From positions 1 to 29,223 of the forward strand of contig CAZTGE010000042.1 in the NCBI GenBank assembly GCA_964612995.1: DNA of 29,223 nt, written 5' to 3'. The translations under genes were made by a program, and so were the position numbers. Origin of the DNA: SLQH01 sp964612995. Lineage in GTDB: Bacteria > Planctomycetota > UBA11346. Within the stretch, counting starts at the first letter, position 1, and each line of letters starts with the position of its first letter. Below are positions 17,133 through 25,137 of this stretch, piece by piece. Below the pieces are notes generated by a model. It made no database searches and was not told where the DNA came from. It saw only the letters and a list, made by a program, of their open reading frames with translations.

Positions 17133-17147
17133 CCCTAGAACGGGCGC

Positions 17148-17840
17148 ATGGTCGCTGACGCCCGCGTGTCGCCAGAACCGCTGCTTGCCCGCTGCCATCC
17201 GCTGACGCCCCTGGCCGTGGCGGCGGTGCTGGCGGTCGCCGGGCTGGCTTTCGATGCGGTGGCGGCGCTCGGGGTACTGCTGGTGTGTGCGCTGGGCCTC
17301 GCGGCGCTGGCTCGGGTGCGGCCGCGGCCGGCGCTGGTGCTCGGCGCCGGGGTCTCGGCGGCGCTGCTGTGGGCGATCGGGCGCTGGTGCGGCTCGCCGC
17401 AGGCGCTCACCGCGGTGCTGCGCCTGTTGCTGCTGCTGGTGATGGCCGCGGCGCTGAGCACGGCGGTGCGCATTCAGGTGCTCGCCCGGGTGCTGGGGCG
17501 CTGGCGCTGCACCGCGGCGGCCGCGGTGGCCGCGCTCCTGGCCTTGCGCGCGGTACCGGCCCTGGCAGGAGATCTCGCCGCGGTGCGCCGTGCGGCGCGG
17601 CTGCGCGGGCCCGCCGGGCCGTTGGCGGCGACGCGGCTGGGGGCGACGCGCACGGTGGTGCTGCCGGCTCTGGTGAGCCTCTGCGCGCAGGCCGACCGCC
17701 TCGGTCTGGCGCTGGAGCTGCGCGGTTTCGTGCCCGGAACGCGGCGCGGCGCCTGGCGCACCCCGCGCTTCAGTCTGGCCGATGGCGCGGTGCTGGTGCT
17801 GACCGCGCTCGCGCTCGTGGCGGCCGGGGTGGTGGCATGA
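17148..17840 (+). CDS. ECF/CbiQ-type transporter transmembrane component
   Basis: This 230-residue, strongly hydrophobic protein has about five or six membrane segments. Its Arg/Ala-rich cytoplasmic region (RRAARLRGPAGP, then ADRLGLALELRGF) resembles the coupling helices with which EcfT/CbiQ proteins contact their ATPases. It would form the membrane scaffold of an energy-coupling-factor importer. The stop overlaps the next start (ATGA at 17837-17840), so it is coupled to the ATPase gene. No S component (CbiM, NikM or similar) is present in the window, so the substrate is inferred only from the downstream chelatase: cobalt or another metal, or a corrinoid-related compound. The start has no clear ribosome site; the mRNA may be nearly leaderless. 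Confidence 0.78.
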   Translation: MVADARVSPEPLLARCHPLTPLAVAAVLAVAGLAFDAVAALGVLLVCALGLAALARVRPRPALVLGAGVSAALLWAIGRWCGSPQALTAVLRLLLLLVMAAALSTAVRIQVLARVLGRWRCTAAAAVAALLALRAVPALAGDLAAVRRAARLRGPAGPLAATRLGATRTVVLPALVSLCAQADRLGLALELRGFVPGTRRGAWRTPRFSLADGAVLVLTALALVAAGVVA

Positions 17841-19231
17841 TCGCGGCGGATGATCTGCAGTGCACCTGGCCGGGCGCCGACGCCCCCGCCCTGGCCCTGG
17901 CGCGGCTGGAGCTGGCCGCCGGTCGCGTGCATCTGCTCGCGGGTCCGAGCGGCTGCGGCAAGTCGACCCTGGTCATGGCCTGTTGCGGTGCCATGCCGCA
18001 ACTGCTCGGCGGTACGGTGACCGGCAGCCTGCAGGTCGCCGGGCATGATCCGCGGCACACCCCGGTGGCGCAGCTCAGCGAGGCCCTGGCGGTGGTGCAG
18101 CAGGACGTGGATCAGCAGATCGTCGCCGATCGGGTCGACGACGATATCGCTTTCGGCCTCGAAAATCGCGGCCTGGAGCGTGCGCGTATCGCTGCGGCGG
18201 TGGAGACGGCCCTGGAGCGCGCCGGCATCCGGCATCTGGCTGCGCGCCGCCCGGCGCAGCTCTCCTGCGGCGAGCGGCAGCGCGTCGCCCTGGCCGGCGT
18301 GCTGGCGACCGCTCCGCGCGCCCTGCTGCTCGACGAGCCGCTCGCCTTCCTCGACCGCGCCGCCGCCGCCGCCCTGATGGCGCAGCTGCGCGAGCTCTCG
18401 GCGCAGGGCACCGCGGTCGGACTGGTCGAGCATCGCCACGAGCTGGTGCGCGCGGCGGTGGACGACACCACCTGGCTGACGACGCCCGGGGCCGCTGTGC
18501 AGCCGGTGGCGCCGGACGTGGACTTCCCGGAGCTGCCCGCCGGCGCGAGCGCCGAACGCCTCACCTGCCGCGCGCTGTCCTGCGGTCACGGTCGCGAGCC
18601 GCTGCTGCACGAGGTCGCCTTCAGCCTCGGCCGTGGCGAGAGCGCGGTGCTGCTGGGCGCCAACGGCAGCGGCAAGACGACGCTGCTCAGCGCGCTGCTC
18701 GGGTTGACCCGCCTGCACAGCGGGGCCGCCTGGTGCTGCGGAGCACGCGTGCGCCGCGGCGCCACCCGTCGGCTCGCCCGGCACGTCGCCCTGGTCCTGC
18801 AGAACCCGGATCACCAGCTGCGCCTGAGCCGGGTGGTCGACGAGGTGGCCTGGGGCGCGGTCGACGCCGCGGCGGTGGGCACCGAACTCGCGGCCTGCGG
18901 TCTGACGCAGCTGGCGCAGCGGCATCCGCTGACCCTCTCCTTCGGCGAGCGGCGGCGCGTCACCATTGCCGCCGCCCTGGCCCGACGGCCGGCGCTGCTG
19001 TTGCTCGACGAGCCCACCGTCGGCCAGGACGACCGGGCCCTCGCGCGGCTGCTCACGCGCCTGGCGGCCTACCGCACCGCCGGCGGCTGCCTGGTCGTCG
19101 CCACCCACGATGCGCGCGCCGTGCGTGCGCTCGGCGGCACCGTCCTGCGCATCGCCGATGGCCGTTGCCACATCGAACCGGGTACCTCTCCCGTTCCATC
19201 TCCCATTCCGGATACATCCCATGCCCCATAG
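17837..19231 (+). CDS. Double-domain ECF/CbiO-type ATP-binding protein
   Basis: This 464-residue protein is two ABC ATPases in tandem. The first has GPSGCGKS (36-43), the signature LSCGERQRV and LLLDEPLAFLD. The second has GANGSGKTT (about 274-282), LSFGERRRV and LLLLDEPTVGQDD, each followed by an H-loop. Signature variants with Cys or Phe in place of Gly are tolerated in ECF ATPases. A fused A1/A2 pair matches the heterodimer of energy-coupling-factor importers, so one polypeptide would power the CbiQ-type scaffold encoded just upstream. The ATG sits in an ATGA overlap with that gene, and the 3' end overlaps the chelatase gene by 11 bases. The last 18 residues are a Pro/Ser-rich tail probably forced by this overlap. 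Confidence 0.88.
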   Translation: MIAADDLQCTWPGADAPALALARLELAAGRVHLLAGPSGCGKSTLVMACCGAMPQLLGGTVTGSLQVAGHDPRHTPVAQLSEALAVVQQDVDQQIVADRVDDDIAFGLENRGLERARIAAAVETALERAGIRHLAARRPAQLSCGERQRVALAGVLATAPRALLLDEPLAFLDRAAAAALMAQLRELSAQGTAVGLVEHRHELVRAAVDDTTWLTTPGAAVQPVAPDVDFPELPAGASAERLTCRALSCGHGREPLLHEVAFSLGRGESAVLLGANGSGKTTLLSALLGLTRLHSGAAWCCGARVRRGATRRLARHVALVLQNPDHQLRLSRVVDEVAWGAVDAAAVGTELAACGLTQLAQRHPLTLSFGERRRVTIAAALARRPALLLLDEPTVGQDDRALARLLTRLAAYRTAGGCLVVATHDARAVRALGGTVLRIADGRCHIEPGTSPVPSPIPDTSHAP

Positions 19232-21050
19232 CCGCTCCTTCCCCTTCGCCGCCATCGTCGCCCAGGATCAGCTCAAGCGCGCGCTCTGTCTGAATGCCGT
19301 CGACCCCACCCTCGGCGGGGTGCTGATCCGTGGCGAGAAGGGCACCGCCAAGACCACCGCGGCGCGCAGCCTCGCGGCGCTGCTGCCGCCCCTGGCCGAT
19401 GGCCGCGCGCCCGGCTTCGTCGACCTGCCGCTGGGCGCCACCGAGGATCGCGTCGTGGGCACCCTGGATATCGAGCACGCGCTGCGGCACGGCGAGCGGC
19501 GTTTCGAGCCGGGTCTGCTGGCCCGGGCGCACGAGGGCGTGCTCTACGTCGACGAGGTCAACCTGCTCGACGACCACCTCGTCGACGTGCTGCTCGATGT
19601 CTGCGCCTCCGGCAGCAACGTGATCGAGCGCGAGGGCGTCTCGCACAGCCACCCGGCGCGCTTCGTGCTCATCGGCAGCATGAACCCCGAGGAGGGCGAT
19701 CTGCGCCCGCAGCTCACCGACCGCTTCGCCCACTGCGTCGATGTCGGTGGCATCGCCGATACCGACGAGCGCGTCGCGGTGATCGAGCGCCGTCTGGCCT
19801 TCGAACGCGATCCCGCCGGCTTCGCCGCCGCCTGGCACGACGCCGACGCCCGGCTCGCGCAGGGGATCACCGCGGCCCGCGAGCGGCTGCCGCGCGTCGG
19901 CTGTCCTGCGTCCATGCTGCGTCTGGCGGCGGATATCGGTGTCGCCTGCGGCGTGCACGGGCATCGTGCCGACATCGCCATGGTCAAGACCGCCACCGCC
20001 ATCGCCGCCTGGAACGCGCACGACCAGGTCGCCGCCGCAGACGTGCGCGCCGCTGCCGATCTGGTGCTGCCGCACCGCTTGCGCCGGCAGCCCTTCGACC
20101 AGGAGCAGGCGGTGCCGCAGGAGCGCATCGACGAAGCGGTCGAGCGGCACGAACAGCGCGAGCGCGAACGCCACAGTCCGGCGCAGGCCGATGGTGGCAG
20201 CGCCGATGACGCCGACGATGGCCCATCCGCCGGCTCGCCGCCCACCGGCCCACCCACCGCCGACGGCGAGGACCGGGTCCACGGAATCGCAGCGGTGCGA
20301 CTGCCGCCGGTCGGCGAGCCACCGCGGCGTGAGCGCCGGGACCGGCCGCGGCGCGGCCAGGGCGGCGCGCGCACCAACGATGAGCGCGGGCGCTACGTGC
20401 GCGCACGCGCCGTGCGCCCCGGCGAACGGGCGCGCGACATCGCCGTCGACGCCAGCCTGCGCGCCGCTGCCTTGCGCGGCGGGCGGCCGACGCCGGCGGA
20501 CCTGCGTTGCCGCGTGCGTGCGCGACGTGGCGGTCGCACGGTGATCCTGGTGGTCGACGCCTCCGGTTCGATGGGCGCACGCCGCCGCATGGCCTACGCC
20601 AAGGGCGCGGCGCTGGACCTGCTGCGCGCGGCCTACCGCACGCGCGATCGCGTCGCCTTCATCGCCTTCCGTCGCGACCGCGCCGAGGTGGTGTTGCCGC
20701 CCACGCGCAGCATCGAGCTGGCGCAGCGGCGCCTGGCCGACCTGCCCACCGGCGGGCGCACCCCGCTGGCGCAGGCGCTGCACCGCGCCGCCGAGGTCGT
20801 CGACACGACCCGACGCGCGCAGGGCGGGCCCTGCGAGGTGGTGCTGATCTCCGACGGTCGCGCCACCGTGCCGCTGGCGCCCGGCGGCGATGCCCTGGCC
20901 GATGCCGAGCACGCCGCGCGTGTGCTCGCCGCCACCGGCGCGCGCTGCCGCTGTCTGGACTGCGAGCAGGGCCCCGTGCGTCTCGCTCTGATCTCCCGCC
21001 TGGCGCGCTGGCTCGACGCCACGGTGACGCCGCTGGCGGTCGCTTCATGA
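19221..21050 (+). CDS. Fused ChlI/ChlD-like metal chelatase subunit (putative cobaltochelatase)
   Basis: This 609-residue protein joins an AAA+ motor to a von Willebrand A domain. The AAA+ part has GEKGTAKTT (38-46), LYVDEVNLLDDH (Walker B) and the GSMNPEEGDLRPQLTDRF sensor segment, as in BchI/ChlI. An acidic, Pro-rich linker (about 305-375) leads to the integrin-like domain with the MIDAS motif DASGSMG near 446-452. Such I-D fusions drive insertion of a divalent metal into a tetrapyrrole by a large catalytic subunit (CobN, BchH or ChlH), which is not in this window. The cobalt-type importer genes just upstream favour cobalt; magnesium for bacteriochlorophyll is the alternative. ATG 19221 overlaps the ATPase gene by 11 bases, and the stop overlaps the next ATG (ATGA). 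Confidence 0.88.
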   Translation: MPHSRSFPFAAIVAQDQLKRALCLNAVDPTLGGVLIRGEKGTAKTTAARSLAALLPPLADGRAPGFVDLPLGATEDRVVGTLDIEHALRHGERRFEPGLLARAHEGVLYVDEVNLLDDHLVDVLLDVCASGSNVIEREGVSHSHPARFVLIGSMNPEEGDLRPQLTDRFAHCVDVGGIADTDERVAVIERRLAFERDPAGFAAAWHDADARLAQGITAARERLPRVGCPASMLRLAADIGVACGVHGHRADIAMVKTATAIAAWNAHDQVAAADVRAAADLVLPHRLRRQPFDQEQAVPQERIDEAVERHEQRERERHSPAQADGGSADDADDGPSAGSPPTGPPTADGEDRVHGIAAVRLPPVGEPPRRERRDRPRRGQGGARTNDERGRYVRARAVRPGERARDIAVDASLRAAALRGGRPTPADLRCRVRARRGGRTVILVVDASGSMGARRRMAYAKGAALDLLRAAYRTRDRVAFIAFRRDRAEVVLPPTRSIELAQRRLADLPTGGRTPLAQALHRAAEVVDTTRRAQGGPCEVVLISDGRATVPLAPGGDALADAEHAARVLAATGARCRCLDCEQGPVRLALISRLARWLDATVTPLAVAS

Positions 21051-22492
21051 AGCCGACCGGTCCGCGTCTGGTCGAGGGGGCGGTCACGCCCATGCTCCTG
21101 CGCATGGCGGCGGCGATGCTGGTGGGGTTCCTCGCCGGCGCCGCCTTCAATCTCACCGATACCTGGTTCATCGGTCGTCTCGGCAGGGAGCCGTTGGCTG
21201 CGATGGGCTATACGCTCCCGGTGGTGATGATCGTCTTCGGCGTCGTCATGGCGATGGGTATCGGCACGACCTCGCTGGTCGCGCGCACGCTCGGCCGGGG
21301 CGATGCGGAGGGTGCGCGACGGGTGACCCTGCACGCATTGGTCCTCGCGCTGCTGCTGGTCGGATGCACGACGATCATCGGCTTGTTGGCCTTGCGTCCG
21401 ATCCTCGCCGCGTTGGGGGCGGAGGGGGTGGTCCAGGATCTGGCGGCGGACTACCTCCAGGTCTGGTTCGCCGGCACCGTGTTCTTCGTCATGCTGGTGG
21501 TCGGCAATGCCGCCATCCGCGGTACCGGCGACATGTTGCTACCGAGCATGATCATGGTCGCCGACCTGGGGTTGAACATCGCGCTCGATCCCCTGTTCAT
21601 CTTCGGTCCGGGCCCGTTCCCGGCCTGGGGCATGCCCGGGGCCGCATTCGCCACGGTTCTCAGTCGGGCCGTGGCGCTGGTGGCCAGCTTCTACGTACTC
21701 TCGCGACGCCGGCACATGCTGGCTTTCGGTCGTCGCGCGTGGCGAGGGATGCTCACGACCTGGCGCGGCATCGCCCATGTCGCCCTGCCGGTCGGCCTGA
21801 TGCACCTGCTCATCCCCGCCTTCGTCGCGCTGATGACCGCGCTGATCAGCGCCCATGGCAACGCCGTGGTCGCCGCCTGGGCCGCGGGCGCGCGGCTCGA
21901 GCAGGTGGCGGCGGCGCCCCTGATGGCGCTGGGAACCGCCCTGGTGCCCTTCGCCGGGCAGAACTGGGGTGCCGGCCGCGCCGATCGGGTCAGCGCCGCA
22001 CTGAAGGTGGCCATGCGCGTGTGCATTATCTGGGGGCTGTGCTGTGCCCTGGTGGCGGCCGTGGCGCACGCCGCGATCGCCGCCGCCTTCGTCGAGGATG
22101 CCGAGGTACGGCTGTGGCTGGAGATACATCTGCTGATCGTGCCTGTGGCCTTCGGGCTGCGCGGCCTGATCCATGCCGCCGCCGGCACCCTCAACGCCAT
22201 CGGAGAGCCCTGGCACGCGTCCGCGCTCGGGGTGCTCGGACTCGTGGCGATCGTTCTGCCACTGGTTCTCATCGGCGATGCGTTGGCCGGCTTCCCCGGT
22301 CTGCTGGGCGGTCTGGTCGTCGGTACCGCCCTGCATGGGGCGCTCGCCATCCTCTGGGCCAGGCGTCGCATCGCGAACAGCCCCGGCGGCGGGGCCGCCC
22401 GAAGCCCGGCCTCCGGAAGCGCCGAGCACCAGCCCGGCAGGGATACAGGGGGTCACACCATGGGTCCACCTGATGATGGACCCATGGTGTGA
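21047..22492 (+). CDS. MATE-family efflux protein
   Basis: This 481-residue polytopic inner-membrane protein has about twelve membrane segments in two similar halves, typical of multidrug and toxin extrusion exporters driven by Na+ or H+. Visible landmarks are FNLTDTWFIGRLG (residues 26-38), GNAAIRGTGDMLLPS and LVPFAGQNWGAGRADR, the last a strongly conserved MATE segment. It starts in an ATGA overlap with the chelatase gene and so belongs to that operon, perhaps exporting a metal, metallophore or tetrapyrrole by-product; this is inferred. The last 45 residues are a Gly/Pro/Ser-rich tail beyond the last membrane helix. Its end is encoded by a perfect 18-bp inverted repeat, so the natural C-terminus may have been replaced by an inserted palindromic element. 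Confidence 0.9.
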   Translation: MKPTGPRLVEGAVTPMLLRMAAAMLVGFLAGAAFNLTDTWFIGRLGREPLAAMGYTLPVVMIVFGVVMAMGIGTTSLVARTLGRGDAEGARRVTLHALVLALLLVGCTTIIGLLALRPILAALGAEGVVQDLAADYLQVWFAGTVFFVMLVVGNAAIRGTGDMLLPSMIMVADLGLNIALDPLFIFGPGPFPAWGMPGAAFATVLSRAVALVASFYVLSRRRHMLAFGRRAWRGMLTTWRGIAHVALPVGLMHLLIPAFVALMTALISAHGNAVVAAWAAGARLEQVAAAPLMALGTALVPFAGQNWGAGRADRVSAALKVAMRVCIIWGLCCALVAAVAHAAIAAAFVEDAEVRLWLEIHLLIVPVAFGLRGLIHAAAGTLNAIGEPWHASALGVLGLVAIVLPLVLIGDALAGFPGLLGGLVVGTALHGALAILWARRRIANSPGGGAARSPASGSAEHQPGRDTGGHTMGPPDDGPMV

Positions 22493-22494
22493 CC
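22451..22494. repeat. Perfect 18-bp inverted repeat across the MATE stop codon
   Basis: Arms 22451-22468 and 22477-22494 are perfectly complementary around an 8-base loop; each contains CACACCATGGGTCC or its complement. The stop codon 22490-22492 lies inside the right arm. No T-run follows on either strand, so it is not a standard terminator, though it may stabilise the mRNA end. It looks like a small mobile palindrome. Confidence 0.85.
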
Positions 22495-22710
22495 TCAGCA
22501 TCCCGAGCTTTGAGCGGCCCGTGCTGGTGACGAGGCCGAGTAGCGGCAGGAACCGACCGCGGTGGCCCGCAGAGATACGCGTCCGGGCGCCAGCGATCCG
22601 CCACGACCGTGCATGCGCCGGGTGACATCGCGCGACACCGTCGCCGGCGCGAGCGGCACCCGCCTTGCAGCTGGTCGCGGCGGCCTACAAGTACGACAAG
22701 GAGATAGCCC

Positions 22711-22890
22711 ATGTCCCATTCCTGCTGTGGCGAGAACAAACTCTGCGCGCTGACCTGCTGCCCTTGTGGCCTCGACCTGGACAAGCTGCGTCCGCTGGTC
22801 GATCAACCGCGTTTCATCTGCAGCGCGTGCGGTCGGGTCGCCAACGAAGCGAAGAACCTCTGCAAACCCGAGCCCTTGAAGGGCGAGTAG
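22711..22890 (+). CDS. Small cysteine-rich protein, probably metal-binding
   Basis: A 59-residue frame starts at ATG 22711, seven bases after a perfect AAGGAGA, and ends at TAG 22888. It has nine cysteines in 59 residues: C5, C6, C12, C16, C17, C19, C38, C41 and C52. The CCPC and CSAC pairs could form a zinc ribbon or hold an iron-sulfur cluster. The protein is otherwise polar with no signal peptide or membrane helix, so it is probably cytoplasmic. It is a stand-alone gene between the MATE operon and the acetyltransferase gene, with about 215 bp of apparently empty sequence upstream that must hold its promoter. I know no function. The strong ribosome site and codon use support a real gene despite its size. 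Confidence 0.72.
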   Translation: MSHSCCGENKLCALTCCPCGLDLDKLRPLVDQPRFICSACGRVANEAKNLCKPEPLKGE

Positions 22891-23051
22891 GTCGTTGTCT
22901 CACCATGGCCGCTTCCGCGCGTCGTCGAGCCACGGTCCTCGCCGCGCGGAAGCGGCAAGGACGGCTCCAGAGCCGGCGCGGCAGCCCGATGCGCAGGTGC
23001 GGCCGAAGCAGGGTCATGCGGACGTTGTCCGGCCGATCAGGGAGGGATCGC

Positions 23052-23603
23052 GTGGCACCGTCAGTACATGTCAGCGTCGACGATCGGGTGACGGTCGACG
23101 AGCTCTACGCCTTCTACATGGCCAACAACTGTTGCGAGACCCGTTACCCGCCATCGCGGGTGGCTGCGGTCCTGCGCAAGTCGGATCTGGTCATCAGCGC
23201 CCGCCACGATCACCGGCTCATCGGGATCGTGCGCGTGGTGACCGATGGCATTGCGGCGGCGATCATGGAGTTCTCGCTCTCGCTGCAGTGGCAGGGCCCG
23301 GGCAACAAGGATGGGACCGGCGCGCTGATCGAGGACGACCGCCACGGTATCGCCGGGCGAATGGGGGTGTTGCTGCTGAGCACGCTCGAGAGTCGCGGCA
23401 TCGATCGGGTCGACACCTCGGTCTATGGCATTTCCGATACCGCCGACGAGGTCGAGATCCCATTCTACCGCAAGGTGGGCTTCCACATCCATCAGCAGCA
23501 TACCTCGATGTACTGGGATCGGCGTCCGCCGCGGTCAGAGGTTGGCGGTGGGGCGAAGCGCGACTTCCTCCCGACGCCGAATCTGCAGTCACCGCCGGGC
23601 TGA
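23052..23603 (+). CDS. GNAT-like N-acetyltransferase
   Basis: This 183-residue protein has the layout of a GNAT acyltransferase. An N-terminal helix with LYAFYMANNCCETRYPP is followed by strands with LIGIVRVVTDG, an acceptor segment around HGIAGRMGVLLLSTLESRGI, and the C-terminal YRKVGFHIHQQHTSMYW typical of the beta-6/beta-7 end. The usual acetyl-CoA loop (R/QxxGxG/A) is only weakly visible as GRMGV, so the co-substrate is uncertain. Start GTG 23052 is chosen for the GGGAGGGA a few bases upstream; ATG 23016 in the same frame is an alternative with a poor ribosome site. The substrate is unknown. It lies alone, with about 160 bp before it and 238 bp after it. Confidence 0.65.
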   Translation: MAPSVHVSVDDRVTVDELYAFYMANNCCETRYPPSRVAAVLRKSDLVISARHDHRLIGIVRVVTDGIAAAIMEFSLSLQWQGPGNKDGTGALIEDDRHGIAGRMGVLLLSTLESRGIDRVDTSVYGISDTADEVEIPFYRKVGFHIHQQHTSMYWDRRPPRSEVGGGAKRDFLPTPNLQSPPG

Positions 23604-23841
23604 GCTGGTTCCCGACGCGGTGATGGCAGGTTGTGGCCGAGGGCTGACGGCCGTCGCTCGTCAACGGGTGCTGTGGTCGGAAGGTGGTGGATGACCGCAA
23701 TCCGACCGCGGGTCGATTGTGCGCATGCTATTCGTGTATCCCGCGGGCGGATCGACCACACACCGGGAGTAGAAGGTCTCTCACGGCTCGTACGCCGGCC
23801 ATGCAGGGGGCATCGTACGGCGCCTTGCTGGAGGAGAGACC

Positions 23842-25053
23842 ATGGACTGTTTCCGCCATCTCGTTTTCCGGAGTTGTCTGTTGGCCGGGCTGGCCGTGGT
23901 GACGCTCCCCGGGGCCACAGCCTGGCCCGGGTGGCGAGGACCGCAGCGCAACGGCGTGGCACCAGATGGCGCTGCGATCGCGGATCGCCTGCCGAGCGCC
24001 GCGGATGCTTTGGTGTGGGAAACCACGATCCTGGAGCAGGGCTCGGCCGAGACCCACGCCAGCCCGGCGATCGCGGACGGTCGGGTCTTCGTGCATACGG
24101 CGGCCGAGGTGCAGTACGAAGAGGGGGGCAAGACGCGCAAGCGTTCGAGCGCGGTGCTCGTCTGCGTCGCATTGGCGGACGGACGCGAACTCTGGCGCCA
24201 CCAGAGCGATGGCGGTTGCCACAACACGCCCTGTGTCGCCGGCGACAAGGTGCTGTATGTCGGCGACGACGGCATGCTGTATTGCCTGCTGGTGGATAGC
24301 GGCCAGGAACAGTGGGCCACGCGGGTACACAAGAAGAAGGGCACCAACTGCTCGCCGGTGGTGGCCGGCGGGATCGTGGTCACGGTCGGCGGACCGCGCG
24401 ATCTTGTCGGGGTGAGCCTCGACGACGGCAGCGAGCTGTGGCAGCACCGCAAGATGAAGATCTGGAACAACAGCCCGGTGGTCTGGCAGCACCAGGGCAC
24501 CTCGTACGTGATCGTCGGCAACGAGGAGTTGTCCTGTATCGACCCGAGCGACGGATCGGTGCTCTGGACCATGCCGGGCACCGATCGCCGCAAGGATCCG
24601 TCCTCGCCGGCGATCCATGGCGATCTGATGGCGACCATGTTCGAAGGCAGCGGCTTGCGCGTCCACCGGCTGAGCACGGCCGGGGCAGAGCTGGTGGCCA
24701 CGGCCGAGCAGTTCGAGGCCCAGGGCGGTGGCGCCCATCAGGCGACCTCGCCAGTGTTCGATGGCGAGCGGGTGTTCGGCGTCGATGGCGACAAGACCTT
24801 CTGTTTCGATCTCGCCCAGCAGACGATGATCTGGACCGGGCCCAAGGGGGATACCCACGCATCGCCGATTCTCGTGGGCGACAAGCTGCTCGTGCGAGGC
24901 AAACGCGACGTGATGCTGTTCGCTGCCGAAACCGGCGAACAGCTGGGGACCAACGAGATGGTGGCCGCGTACTGCTCCTCGTTCGCGCTGAGTGGCAGCC
25001 GCGTCGTCGCCAACTGTGGGCTGGTGGTGCGCTGCTGGGATCTCAGCCGCTGA
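23842..25053 (+). CDS. Exported PQQ-like beta-propeller protein
   Basis: This 403-residue protein starts with a signal peptide (hydrophobic core about residues 8-26, FRSCLLAGLAVVTLPGATA) and then WPGWRGPQRNG, the opening typical of PQQ-like propellers. About seven repeats follow with the pattern LDxxDGxxLW (DGRELWRH, SGQEQWAT, DGSELWQH, DGSVLWTM, and others) separated by GxxV strands. It should act in the periplasm. BamB-like scaffolding, or a dehydrogenase relative without cofactor, are both possible; I see no evidence for bound PQQ or for catalysis. Cysteines are frequent in the repeats and may pair outside the cytoplasm. ATG 23842 follows GGAGGAGA. The gene is convergent with the ABC importer operon, 84 bp apart, and does not obviously belong to it. 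Confidence 0.85.
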   Translation: MDCFRHLVFRSCLLAGLAVVTLPGATAWPGWRGPQRNGVAPDGAAIADRLPSAADALVWETTILEQGSAETHASPAIADGRVFVHTAAEVQYEEGGKTRKRSSAVLVCVALADGRELWRHQSDGGCHNTPCVAGDKVLYVGDDGMLYCLLVDSGQEQWATRVHKKKGTNCSPVVAGGIVVTVGGPRDLVGVSLDDGSELWQHRKMKIWNNSPVVWQHQGTSYVIVGNEELSCIDPSDGSVLWTMPGTDRRKDPSSPAIHGDLMATMFEGSGLRVHRLSTAGAELVATAEQFEAQGGGAHQATSPVFDGERVFGVDGDKTFCFDLAQQTMIWTGPKGDTHASPILVGDKLLVRGKRDVMLFAAETGEQLGTNEMVAAYCSSFALSGSRVVANCGLVVRCWDLSR

Positions 25054-25137
25054 GCGACCCGCTGTGGGGGCGGGCGTCGATCATTTTACTGGCGGCGTGG
25101 CGGCGCCGCGCCAGAAAACCGGGCTGAGCAGCGAGCG

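Larger units (their letters stand above)
16580..17147. other. Intergenic spacer between the defence island and the metal operon
   Basis: This 568-bp divergent spacer holds no intact gene. From left to right I see the upstream region of the helicase operon, a perfect GACAGCTGTC palindrome near 16703, a stretch at about 16740-16850 that looks like dispersed intergenic repeat sequence, a nested hairpin (16855-16890), a PIN-toxin remnant (16894-17108) and a repeat-containing promoter region for the transport operon. Confidence 0.6.

Noticed and set aside
17285..19255. Long open frames (593-648 codons) over the transporter genes in other frames and on the opposite strand
   Set aside because: They are side effects of about 70 percent GC. 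The CbiQ and CbiO frames carry clear ABC motifs and overlap correctly; the shadows have none.
25054..25137. TTTT...CTGGCG / CGCCAG...AAAA stem between the propeller gene and the importer operon
   Set aside because: On both strands the T-run precedes and the A-run follows the stem, the wrong order for an intrinsic terminator.
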